A stretch of DNA of 37,466 bases, taken from contig DRLM01000146.1 of assembly GCA_011375345.1 (NCBI GenBank), forward strand, positions 1-37,466, read 5' to 3'. Positions 23,977 to 31,371 of this stretch are shown piece by piece; positions within the stretch are counted from its first letter, which is position 1; each line of letters starts with the position of its first letter. The position numbers and the translations under genes were made by a program. The DNA comes from Gammaproteobacteria bacterium. Its GTDB lineage: Bacteria > Pseudomonadota > Gammaproteobacteria > DRLM01. Under the pieces are notes generated by a model. The model did no database searches and had not been told where the DNA came from. It saw only the letters and a program-made list of their open reading frames with translations.

Positions 23977-25557
23977 ATGTCTGAGCTTTCCACCGAGGTG
24001 GCGCGCCGGCGCACCTTCGCCATCATTTCCCACCCTGACGCGGGTAAAACCACTCTCACCGAAAAGTTGCTGCTCTACGGGGGGGCGATTCAGCTCGCCG
24101 GGGCGGTGAAAGGCCGCAAGGCGGCCCGCCATGCCACTTCCGACTGGATGGCCATGGAAAAAAGCCGGGGGATTTCGGTGACCACCTCGGTGATGCAGTT
24201 TCCTTACCGGGGTGTGATCGTGAACCTGTTGGACACCCCCGGTCACGAGGATTTCTCGGAAGACACCTACCGCACCCTCACTGCGGTGGACTCGGCCCTG
24301 ATGGTGATTGACAGCGCCAAAGGTGTGGAGGCGCGCACCATCAAACTGATGGAGGTGTGCCGCTTGCGTGACACGCCCATTATCACCTTCATCAACAAAC
24401 TGGACCGGGACGGCCGCGAGCCCATTGACCTGCTGGACGAAGTGGAATCCGTGCTGGCTATCCAGTGCGCCCCTGTCACCTGGCCCATCGGCATGGGCAA
24501 GGCCTTCAAGGGCGTGTTCAACCTGTACACTGACAGCGTGCACCTCTACAGCCCCACCCACGGCGGCAAGGTGCAATCGGGCGAAGTGATTCAGGGCTTG
24601 GACAATCCCCGTCTCGATGCGCTGTTCGGCTCCCTGGCCGGTGATTTGCGCGAAGAAGTGGCGCTGGTGCGGGGTGCCAGTCATGAATTTGACCACGAGG
24701 CCTATCTGGCGGGCCGCGTGACGCCGGTGTTTTTCGGCTCGGCAGTGAACAATTTCGGCGTCGAGGATTTGCTGGACGCCATGGCCCGCTACGCTCCCGC
24801 CCCCCTGCCGCGCCAGACCACCCGCCGCGAAGTGAGGCCCACCGAGGAGCGCTTCAGCGGTTTTGTGTTTAAAATCCAGGCCAATATGGACCCGGCCCAC
24901 CGGGACCGCATTGCTTTTCTGCGGGTTTGTTCCGGCCGCTACCGGGACGGGCAGAAACTGCGTCATGTGCGTTTGGGGCGGGATGTGAAAATTGCCAATG
25001 CCATCACCTTCCTGGCCCGCGACCGGGGCCGCGTGGAAGATGCCTGTCCGGGCGACATCATCGGCCTGCACAACCATGGCACCATTCAGATCGGTGATGC
25101 CTTCAGCGAGGGTGAAGAGCTCAAATTTCTCGGCATCCCCCACTTTGCCCCCGAACTGTTCCGCCGGGCGCGCTTGAAAGACCCGCTGCGCTTGAAAGCC
25201 TTGCAAAAAGGGCTGACCCAGCTCTGTGAGGAAGGGGCGACCCAGCTCTTCCGGCCGCTGGAAAGCAATGACTGGATATTGGGCGCCGTCGGCATGTTGC
25301 AATTTGATGTGGTGGCCCAGCGCCTGCACGACGAATACGGGGTGGACTGCCTGTTCGAGCCCGTGCCCATCAACACCGCGCGCTGGGTCTACGGTGACGA
25401 CAGCAAACTGCTGGACGATTTCCGCCGCAAAGCGGGGGCGAATCTTGCCTTGGACGGGGGGGGGGATCTCACCTATCTGGCACCCAGCCGGGTCAATCTG
25501 GAACTCACGATCGAACGCTGGCCCGGACTGCGCTTCGAGGCGACGCGGGAGCACTAG
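23977..25557 (+). CDS. prfC: Peptide chain release factor 3
   Basis: RF3 of 526 residues, a translational GTPase that removes RF1/RF2 from the ribosome after termination. The G1 motif is SHPDAGKTT (18-26). The switch regions contain [17 protein letters not shown] and [19 protein letters not shown] gives base specificity. C-terminal blocks [19 protein letters not shown] and [15 protein letters not shown] are family-typical. ATG at 23977 begins the conserved [20 protein letters not shown] block. The 54-nt in-frame extension upstream contains the -10 box, so it is not translated. It converges with glrR. Confidence 0.97.
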   Translation: MSELSTEVARRRTFAIISHPDAGKTTLTEKLLLYGGAIQLAGAVKGRKAARHATSDWMAMEKSRGISVTTSVMQFPYRGVIVNLLDTPGHEDFSEDTYRTLTAVDSALMVIDSAKGVEARTIKLMEVCRLRDTPIITFINKLDRDGREPIDLLDEVESVLAIQCAPVTWPIGMGKAFKGVFNLYTDSVHLYSPTHGGKVQSGEVIQGLDNPRLDALFGSLAGDLREEVALVRGASHEFDHEAYLAGRVTPVFFGSAVNNFGVEDLLDAMARYAPAPLPRQTTRREVRPTEERFSGFVFKIQANMDPAHRDRIAFLRVCSGRYRDGQKLRHVRLGRDVKIANAITFLARDRGRVEDACPGDIIGLHNHGTIQIGDAFSEGEELKFLGIPHFAPELFRRARLKDPLRLKALQKGLTQLCEEGATQLFRPLESNDWILGAVGMLQFDVVAQRLHDEYGVDCLFEPVPINTARWVYGDDSKLLDDFRRKAGANLALDGGGDLTYLAPSRVNLELTIERWPGLRFEATREH

Positions 25558-25607
25558 CCGGCGGGGTCAGCGGGAGGGATGACCGCCATTGGCGCAAGTC
25601 GATGCGA

Positions 25608-25694
25608 GCCCGCGAAATACCAGCCATTTCGCACAATGGCGCCCGTATTTCGCGGGCGGCAATCAAACAGGTCAGGACGACCTGTTTGATTGCC
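25608..25694. terminator. Two long inverted repeats between convergent prfC and glrR
   Basis: The first has 13-bp arms GCCCGCGAAATAC (25608-25620) and GTATTTCGCGGGC (25645-25657), with a nested GCCATT/AATGGC (25623-25628 and 25635-25640). The second has perfect 16-bp arms (25658-25673 and 25679-25694, starting GGCAATCAAACAGG) around AGGAC. They are adjacent without a gap. As they lie between converging genes, they probably act as a bidirectional terminator, although no T tract follows. Confidence 0.6.
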
Positions 25695-25718
25695 GGGTTA
25701 ATAGGTAGCCCATAAGCG

Positions 25719-27092
25719 CTATGCCGTGGGTTGACGCCCCGCCTCTTTGAACAAACCCGGCTCCAGATGGTGGCGCCGCAGGAGCTTGTAAAACTCCGTC
25801 CGGTTGCGCCGCGCCAGGCGTGCCGCCTGGGTGACGCTGCCGCGGGTGATTTGCAGCAGTTGCACTAGGTATTCCCGCTCGAACTGTTGCCGCGCATCGG
25901 CAAAAGACATGATTTCCGCCGGTTGGGCGCGCAGGGCTTTTTGCACCAGGGTCAATGGCACGATAGGGGTGGTGGACAGGGCCACGGTCTGCTCCACCAC
26001 GTTAAGCAGCTGCCGCACATTTCCCGGCCACGGCGCTTTCACCAGCAGTTCCATGGCTTCGGGGGCGAACCCCTTGACCTGGCGGCGGTTGCGCTTGGCC
26101 AGCTGCTTCAGGAAATGGGTGGCGAGCACAGGGATGTCTTCCCGCCGCTCCGCCAAAGCCGGTATTTCCAGGGCGATGACATTGAGTCGGTAGTAGAGAT
26201 CTTCGCGGAAATCGCCACTGGTCATGGCCTTGTCGAGGTCGCGGTGGGTGGCGGAAATGACCCGCACGTCCACAGGGACGGTCCGGGTGGCGCCCACGGG
26301 CCGGACCTCGCGGTCTTGCAGCACCCGCAGCAATTTGGCTTGCAAGGACAAAGGCATGTCCCCGATTTCGTCCAGAAACAGGGTGCCGCCATTGGCGGCC
26401 TGGAACAGGCCTTTGTGGTCGCGGGTGGCGCCGGTGAAGGAGCCTTTGCTGTGGCCGAACAATTCCGATTCCAGCAAGGGTTCGGGGATGGCGGCGCAGT
26501 TCACCGCGACGAAGGGACGGTTGGCGCGGGGGCTGGCCTTGTGTATGGCCCGGGCCAGCAGGTCTTTGCCGGTGCCGCTCTGGCCATGAATGAACACGCT
26601 GGTGTCGCCTTCTGCGACGAGTCGGGCCTGGTTGAGCACGTCTTCCATGGCGGGGTTGCGGGTGATGATCTCGCTGCGCCAGCCGTCGTCTGCCGGGGCT
26701 GCGCTGGAAGCGGGTTGCGCACCCACCACCGCCAGGGCTTTCTCCACTTGCTCCAGCAATACTTTGCTGTCGAAGGGCTTGGTGAGGAAGCCGAACACGC
26801 CGCGCTTGGTGGCGGCCACCGCATCGGGGATGGTGCCGTGGGCGGTGAGAATGATCACGGGCAGGGTGGGGTTTTGCTGGTGGATGGTGTCGAACACCGC
26901 CATGCCGTCCATGCCCGACATGCAAAGGTCCGTGATCACCACCTGGGGCCGGTGCAGGGGCAGGTGGGCCAGGGCTTTTTCGCCGCTTTCCACGGGCACC
27001 ACGTCGTAGCCCGCCGCGCTGAGGCGGATGGACAAAAGGCGCAGGAGATCCGGGTCGTCGTCGATGAGCAGAAGTTTGGCTTTGGTACTCAT
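25719..27092 (-). CDS. glrR: Sigma-54-dependent response regulator GlrR (QseF-like)
   Basis: This 457-residue NtrC-type activator has a receiver domain with phosphoacceptor D55 (VITDLCMSG), acidic pocket D11-D13 and K105. Its AAA+ domain has Walker A GQSGTGKD (169-176), the sigma-54-contacting loop GSFTGA (216-221, alanine-to-serine variant of GAFTGA) and Walker B GGTLFLDEIGDMP. A C-terminal Fis-type helix-turn-helix is near SVTQAARLARRNRTEFYKLL. It is assigned to GlrR rather than NtrC because of the operon glrK-qseG-glrR, the same order as in E. coli, and the RNRTEFYKLLRRH helix. In Enterobacteria GlrR binds TGTC-N10-GACA and activates glmY. The start overlaps qseG by four nt. Likely targets are discussed at 29413-29575. 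Confidence 0.93.
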   Translation of the reverse strand: MSTKAKLLLIDDDPDLLRLLSIRLSAAGYDVVPVESGEKALAHLPLHRPQVVITDLCMSGMDGMAVFDTIHQQNPTLPVIILTAHGTIPDAVAATKRGVFGFLTKPFDSKVLLEQVEKALAVVGAQPASSAAPADDGWRSEIITRNPAMEDVLNQARLVAEGDTSVFIHGQSGTGKDLLARAIHKASPRANRPFVAVNCAAIPEPLLESELFGHSKGSFTGATRDHKGLFQAANGGTLFLDEIGDMPLSLQAKLLRVLQDREVRPVGATRTVPVDVRVISATHRDLDKAMTSGDFREDLYYRLNVIALEIPALAERREDIPVLATHFLKQLAKRNRRQVKGFAPEAMELLVKAPWPGNVRQLLNVVEQTVALSTTPIVPLTLVQKALRAQPAEIMSFADARQQFEREYLVQLLQITRGSVTQAARLARRNRTEFYKLLRRHHLEPGLFKEAGRQPTA

Positions 27093-27700
27093 GGTGTGTC
27101 CGTCATTTCGATTTTTTTGCGTTCGTGCAGGCTGCGCTCGATGACTTTCAGGGCTTCGAGTTGTTGGTGCAGGGTGTCGATCTCCGCCTGTCTGGCTTTC
27201 AGTTCCCGCCGGGCTGCGCGGAGCTGCCGGTTGCTTCGTTGCCGGGTACGCACCTTGTCGTGAATCAGGTAGGCCAGGTTTCTGAGCGGCGCCGGCTGGC
27301 TGCTTTCATCGGCGAAGGTGCGCAGCAGTTTGGCGGAACGGTTGGGGTTGTAATAGGGCGTGCGCGGCACTGTCATCAATATGGCCAGGCGCAGCTGCTC
27401 CCGTGCCGTGGGGGCGATTTCCAGCGCTTCCCGTACTGCGGCGTATTCCGCTTTGAGTTCGGCGCGTTTGCGCTCATCCAGGCTTCGATAGTACTCCAGC
27501 AGCCAGGCGGCGTCGACCAGGGCCAGTTCCTCGGGTGATTTTTCCTTTGCCGCGGCGGCGGGAACGGCCGGCGCCTTGGGGGCGGGTTCGGCGGGCGGCA
27601 GGGCGGACTCGGGGGTTAGTGGCGCGAAGGGTTCCAGGAGGCTGGCGCAGGCGGACAAAAGGAGGGTGGCCGCCAATGTGGCGAAGAGCTTACGACCCAT
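27089..27700 (-). CDS. qseG: QseG-like lipoprotein
   Basis: This 203-residue lipoprotein has signal MGRKLFATLAATLLLSAC with lipid-modified C18. A proline/alanine-rich linker follows (about 30-52). A helical domain comes next, then a basic coiled-coil (about 155-195, LRAARRELKARQAEIDTLHQQLEALK). In E. coli, QseG lies between glrK and glrR and is an outer-membrane lipoprotein that influences GlrK activity. Sequence similarity to QseG is low, so the name rests mainly on position and architecture. It overlaps glrK by 11 nt and glrR by four, so all three are coupled. Confidence 0.78.
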   Translation of the reverse strand: MGRKLFATLAATLLLSACASLLEPFAPLTPESALPPAEPAPKAPAVPAAAAKEKSPEELALVDAAWLLEYYRSLDERKRAELKAEYAAVREALEIAPTAREQLRLAILMTVPRTPYYNPNRSAKLLRTFADESSQPAPLRNLAYLIHDKVRTRQRSNRQLRAARRELKARQAEIDTLHQQLEALKVIERSLHERKKIEMTDTP

Positions 27701-29411
27701 GCCCGTCCCCTTTGTGGCTCAGCGGCAACGAGACGCGGAAATGCGCGCCCCGGGTGCTGGGTACGATTTGGATGGTGCCGTCGTGGGCGAGCACGTGTTC
27801 GCGGGCGATGGACAGACCCAGGCCCGAGCCTTTTACGTGTCCCGCCTCCGCGGCGGCACCGTGGTAGAAGGCATCGAACAGCTTGTCGCGTTCCTCTTCC
27901 GGGATGCCGGGGCCGCTGTCTTTCACATCCAGTACCGCTTTGCTGCCCGTGTTTTTCAATGTGAGCAGAAGGCGCCCGCCCTGGGGGGAGTATTTGATGG
28001 CATTGGAGAGCAGGTTGTCGGCAATGACCCGCAGGCGCTCTTCGTCCCCTTCGACAAAAGTGGTGTCCAGTTCCAGTTTCAGATTGAGTTCCTTTGCAAC
28101 CATGGTGAGTTTGTGTGCTTCCAGTGCGCGGGTCAGGAGTTTGTGCAGGGAAACCGTCGTCACATTTGTGGGCCGTTGATGATATATGGCGAGGTTGAAA
28201 TGGAGAAGGTCTTCGATTAATTTTTGCAGCCGGACGCTGTTTTGCTGCACGATACGGACAACTTCCCGCTGCTCGCGCCGCAAGCTGCCCACCACTTCAT
28301 CGCCAAGCAGTTCCGCCCCCTCGCGCAGCGCCGTCAAGGGCGTTTTGAGTTCGTGGGAAACATGCTGGATAAAGCGGGTTTTTTGCTTTTCGACGTCCAT
28401 CAGGCGGATGCGCAGCCAGTCCAGCCGCTGGCCCAGATATTCAAGATCCCGCGGACCGGTGACGCGTATGGGGGCGTTGAATTTTCCGTCTCCCAGCTGC
28501 CTGATGGCCCGGTCCACCTGTTTGATGGGGCGTGTCAGGATGACCGTGAAAATCGCCGCCAGCACCAGAGACACCGGCGCCAGGGCGAAGGCGATCCAGA
28601 CCAGAACCTGCAGGGCATGGTCGGTGGCTGCGCCCATGGCGGTGACTTCGCGGTCGATGCTTTTCTCATTGAGCGCCAGCAGGGATTGCGCGGTTTCGCG
28701 CAGGGAAAGGAATGTTTCCACGGCCTGCAGGCTTTTTTTGCTGTTGGGCGGTTCGCTTTTCAGGGTGGTGTACTGGTCTGCCTCTTCTTGCAGCAGGGTT
28801 TGCAGGTGTTCGTGCACGGCCGGGTCGTTGACCAGCTGGGACAGCTGCACCGCTGTATTCTGCATATCGCTGTGTTTTTCTTCATAAGCCTGGAAGAGCT
28901 GCTTGTCCCTCAAGACCTGATACTGGCGGGCGCTGCGTTCCATTTCCACCAGCTGATCCACCAGCGTGCGGCTGAGGCCGGTGGCCTGGGCCGCTTCGTA
29001 GACAGTCGCCTGGCTTTGCTTGGCCAGGCGTTCCACAAACACCGAGGCGTAAATCAGGGCCGAGATCAAGGGCAGCACGACCACGACGAAACCGAGCAGC
29101 AACAGGGCGGCGAAAGACCGGGGGCCGTAAAAATAGAGCGATTTGGGCGCTACGCTGTTCATCGCGAAAAAAGCCTGTTTGCTTGCCTGGGGGGCTGAGG
29201 GTTCAACCGCCCGCCCCGCACCCGGCGTCAGTGCCGCAGCCGTGATGAATCCCGCTTGGGGTCCGGTGCCCGGGGTTTCCTCCAGTGCCGGGCTGTCCCC
29301 GGCCGTTGTGTGTTCCATGACACCGGAGGGTTGCGCGCCGGTTTTTTCAGGTTTTGCGATTATACGCTGCAAATCACTTTTGTCTGTTTGGGCGTTTGCC
29401 CCTCCCGTCAC
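27690..29411 (-). CDS. glrK: Sensor histidine kinase GlrK (QseE-like)
   Basis: This membrane kinase of the GlrR system has two membrane segments (about residues 100-124 and 268-292 from the 29411 start), with a helical periplasmic region between them that includes EMERSARQYQVL as in E. coli GlrK. A HAMP-like linker follows. The phosphorylated histidine is H353 in HVSHELKTPLTALREGAELL. The N, G1 and G2 boxes are NLLSNAIKYSP, DSGPGIP and GSGLGLSI. The conserved part begins at ATG 29162. The GTG at 29411 adds 83 alanine/proline-rich residues, but AGGAG lies four nt upstream, and a TTAACA...GATAAT-like promoter (29459-29434, minus strand) precedes it. The longer start is listed with caution. Confidence 0.88.
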   Translation of the reverse strand: MTGGANAQTDKSDLQRIIAKPEKTGAQPSGVMEHTTAGDSPALEETPGTGPQAGFITAAALTPGAGRAVEPSAPQASKQAFFAMNSVAPKSLYFYGPRSFAALLLLGFVVVVLPLISALIYASVFVERLAKQSQATVYEAAQATGLSRTLVDQLVEMERSARQYQVLRDKQLFQAYEEKHSDMQNTAVQLSQLVNDPAVHEHLQTLLQEEADQYTTLKSEPPNSKKSLQAVETFLSLRETAQSLLALNEKSIDREVTAMGAATDHALQVLVWIAFALAPVSLVLAAIFTVILTRPIKQVDRAIRQLGDGKFNAPIRVTGPRDLEYLGQRLDWLRIRLMDVEKQKTRFIQHVSHELKTPLTALREGAELLGDEVVGSLRREQREVVRIVQQNSVRLQKLIEDLLHFNLAIYHQRPTNVTTVSLHKLLTRALEAHKLTMVAKELNLKLELDTTFVEGDEERLRVIADNLLSNAIKYSPQGGRLLLTLKNTGSKAVLDVKDSGPGIPEEERDKLFDAFYHGAAAEAGHVKGSGLGLSIAREHVLAHDGTIQIVPSTRGAHFRVSLPLSHKGDGHGS

Positions 29412-29412
29412 C

Positions 29413-29430
29413 TGTCTCCTTTCGGAGACG
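29413..29430 (+). promoter_or_regulatory. Candidate GlrR enhancer site 1 (TGTC-N10-GACG)
   Basis: TGTC (29413-29416), 10 nt, GACG (29427-29430). The core GTCTCC-TTTC-GGAGAC is a perfect dyad. It is centred about 164 nt before the predicted sigma-54 transcription start and overlaps the ribosome-binding region of the glrK GTG start. GlrR of Enterobacteria binds TGTC-N10-GACA, so one base differs. Confidence 0.55.
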
Positions 29431-29445
29431 ATTATTATCGTTAAA

Positions 29446-29458
29446 AATCAATTTGTTA
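29446..29458 (+). promoter_or_regulatory. IHF-binding consensus
   Basis: AATCAATTTGTTA matches WATCAANNNNTTR at every fixed position. It lies in a 40-nt AT-rich stretch between the two candidate GlrR sites, where bending by IHF could bring an activator to the sigma-54 promoter. Confidence 0.6.
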
Positions 29459-29478
29459 AATATATATCGGTGCATGCT

Positions 29479-29496
29479 TGTCGTATATGGGCGACG
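29479..29496 (+). promoter_or_regulatory. Candidate GlrR enhancer site 2 (TGTC-N10-GACG)
   Basis: TGTC (29479-29482), 10 nt, GACG (29493-29496). It has the same half-sites as site 1, 66 nt downstream, and is centred about 98 nt before the predicted sigma-54 start. Confidence 0.55.
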
Positions 29497-29559
29497 TCTT
29501 TGGGGGGCGCAGGGGTGAATATTTCACAAAAACGGGCGATTTTCAGCACTATGGGGTGT

Positions 29560-29575
29560 TGGCGCGGGTATTGCT
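29560..29575 (+). promoter_or_regulatory. Sigma-54 promoter upstream of the acyltransferase
   Basis: TGGCGCGGGTATTGCT matches TGGCACGN4TTGCW at 11 of 12 fixed positions (A to G at position 5). Spacing is exact. Predicted start is near 29586, about 262 nt before the acyltransferase ATG. The leader contains TGGACC/GGTCCA (29591-29596 and 29606-29611) and CGCCAAG/CTTGGCG, so it may be structured or give a small RNA. Confidence 0.78.
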
Positions 29576-29783
29576 TGCGAGCTGTCCCCGTGGACCAGGC
29601 GGATGGGTCCAATTACTTAGTAAATTGCTCGGTTGAAAACGGGCGGGGAAAACGCCAACATGCACTCAACGCCAAGTCACTATACCCAATCTCACACTGG
29701 CTTGGCGGTGCATTGTCCCCGCGTTCTTTGTTTCCGGGGCGCTGGTTTGCGAACAACCGTCCACTACCCGAGCAATAATGTGG

Positions 29784-29795
29784 ACTGACGTCAGT
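29784..29795. promoter_or_regulatory. 12-bp perfect palindrome before the acyltransferase
   Basis: ACTGACGTCAGT is a perfect dyad ending 52 nt before the start codon. It may be an operator or a leader-RNA stem. No known regulator consensus was recognised. Confidence 0.35.
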
Positions 29796-29847
29796 AGTGC
29801 GGCAGTCTGCATATGATGGATAACTACAAGGAACGGGAAGAGGGATA

Positions 29848-30570
29848 ATGCGCGATACGCGTTATGAAGTCATCATTGCGAATGACGATTTAGGGCGCCA
29901 AATTCATTACCGCTTGAGATACCAGGTGTTCTGCCTGGAAACCGGGTACGAGAACCCGGAAGCATTCCCCAACCGCGAAGAGAAGGACGAGTGGGACGCC
30001 TGTTCCCAGCATTTTCTCGTTCGCGACCGGGAAAGCAAGCAGTGGGTCGCCACCATGCGCCTGATTTTGCCCAGCGAACGTATGCTTCCCATCGAAACCC
30101 GCGCGGCGCTGGATGCCGGTGCAGTGCCCCCCCTGGAACAGTGCGCGGAGATTTCGCGCCTGTGTGTGGTGGGCCAGTTCCGCAAACGTTTGCGGACCGG
30201 TGTGAGCTGCGAACCTCTGGTTCCCGGCGAATCCTGGGCCGAGCCCGAACTGGCCGCCTTGCGCTGTTCTGCCCAGGTGTTGCGTGCCCTGTTGCCGGTG
30301 ACGCTGCGTTACAGCCGCTCCCGCGGCATCAATTATTGGTATATGTTTACCACCAAGGCGCTGGCGCGCATTGTTACCCGTGCCCTGCCCATGGACTTGC
30401 GGCAAGTCGGCTCGCCCGCCTGGTATCGGGGGGAACGGCTGCCGTATCTGGTGGATGTGCGCAAGGTGATTCACGCCCTGGCCAGCGAACAGCGGGCGCG
30501 GGCGGCGAGCGCCAGCATATTTTACGACGGTCCCGAACTGTCGCCGGTGGCGACGGCCCAGGCGGGTTGA
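29848..30570 (+). CDS. PEP-CTERM/exosortase system-associated N-acyltransferase
   Basis: This 240-residue protein has the LuxI/FeeM-like acyltransferase fold (GNAT-related). Family features are the N-terminal RLRYQVFCLETGYE (22-35), the acidic DEWDACSQHFLV (48-58), a strand pair around VATMRLILPS (67-76) and CAEISRLCVV (99-108), the counterpart of the E-x-SR motif of acyl-homoserine-lactone synthases. The architecture matches exosortase-associated acyltransferases, which are found with exopolysaccharide and PEP-CTERM sorting loci. The acyl donor and acceptor are unknown; N-acyl amino acids or a signal lipid are possible. No exosortase is in the window. The upstream sigma-54 promoter and GlrR-like sites suggest control by the neighbouring two-component system. 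GGAAG/AGAGGG provides the ribosome-binding site. Confidence 0.82.
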   Translation: MRDTRYEVIIANDDLGRQIHYRLRYQVFCLETGYENPEAFPNREEKDEWDACSQHFLVRDRESKQWVATMRLILPSERMLPIETRAALDAGAVPPLEQCAEISRLCVVGQFRKRLRTGVSCEPLVPGESWAEPELAALRCSAQVLRALLPVTLRYSRSRGINYWYMFTTKALARIVTRALPMDLRQVGSPAWYRGERLPYLVDVRKVIHALASEQRARAASASIFYDGPELSPVATAQAG

Positions 30571-30586
30571 ACGGTGTCGAAATGCC

Positions 30587-30617
30587 GCCGCCCGGACGTG
30601 CGGGGGGCGGCCTTTTT
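30587..30617 (+). terminator. Rho-independent terminator after the acyltransferase
   Basis: GCCGCCC (30587-30593) pairs with GGGCGGC (30605-30611), followed by CTTTTT. It begins 16 nt after the stop codon, so the acyltransferase is the last (and perhaps only) gene of its transcript. Confidence 0.8.
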
Positions 30618-30635
30618 CCGTTTTGGTGATGAATC

Positions 30636-31055
30636 TTACTCCGCCGGGCGGTGGTCGACGTATTCAAAACGGTTTTCTGACAGTATTTCCCCGTCCTCAC
30701 CGACGACATACACCACCCATGTGCCCAGCCAGTCGGGTGCGAGTGTTTTGCTTGACCATACCCGCCACCGCGGTCCGCCCACGTTGAAGCTCACCTCAGC
30801 CCTTGTCTTGTCACCGTAGACCCAGCGGTGGGTGATGCGTTGTCCTTCCAGGGCGTGAAGTTCCGAAAAGAAAAAAATCGTGCCGCTGTCGTTGCCGAGT
30901 AGTGAGACCTGGTCGATGGGCTCTCGGTTTTGGATACCGGTGGTAAACTGGCTGCGGCTGACGGCGCCGGCCTGGGCGGTGAAACTTTGCAGTGTCAGGC
31001 CCAGGCACAGCAGTATTGCCGCCAGTGCTGGCCTTTTCTCTCTTTGACAAGCCAT
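30636..31055 (-). CDS. DUF2914 domain-containing secreted protein
   Basis: This 139-residue protein has a signal peptide of about 29 residues (hydrophobic AAILLCLGLTLQSF, cleavage near AQA-G). The rest is a single DUF2914-like beta domain with the pattern IFFFSELHALEGQRITHRWVY, WRVWSSKTL, and GTWVVYVVGEDGEIL. Function is unknown; it is probably periplasmic. ATG at 31055 is preceded by AGGAGG at ideal spacing. The long in-frame extension to 31322 is not used. It is divergent from argG and converges with the acyltransferase across the terminator. Confidence 0.82.
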   Translation of the reverse strand: MACQREKRPALAAILLCLGLTLQSFTAQAGAVSRSQFTTGIQNREPIDQVSLLGNDSGTIFFFSELHALEGQRITHRWVYGDKTRAEVSFNVGGPRWRVWSSKTLAPDWLGTWVVYVVGEDGEILSENRFEYVDHRPAE

Positions 31056-31234
31056 GTTGCTGTCCTCCTGAGGTGTCGCCGGTGGGGCGGGGGTATTGTT
31101 CCGGCATCCAAACAGGTCGTCCTGAGCTGTTTGGTTTTGCCTGTGAAATCCGCCTGCCGTTTGCCGACATGGCGGGGGCGTCGCGGGTGCGCACTGGCTG
31201 GCGCCTGAGGTGGCGCATCCATCCCTGTGCCGCG

Positions 31235-31331
31235 ATATCAGCCCCACAATCTGCAACGCCGGGCTGATATATTGCCAGCGTAGCCGCGCCAGCCGGTCTG
31301 TATCGACCCGCTTGGCCGGCATTGGTAGAAT
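31235..31331 (+). promoter_or_regulatory. Control region of argG / DUF2914 gene
   Basis: The 316-nt divergent gap (31056-31371) has a candidate argG promoter, TCGACC (31303-31308), 17 nt, TAGAAT (31326-31331). Upstream is a perfect 10-bp inverted repeat ATATCAGCCC (31235-31244) and GGGCTGATAT (31261-31270), which could be an operator. No classical ArgR box was recognised. Confidence 0.45.
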
Positions 31332-31371
31332 CTGCCGTCCGTCTCCCAGATTTTCTCAGCCAGGGGCGTTT

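Noticed and set aside
29586-29847. Direct naming of the leader as the small RNA GlmY
   Set aside because: Position next to glrK and the sigma-54 promoter fit, but no sequence or structural match to GlmY could be recognised by eye.
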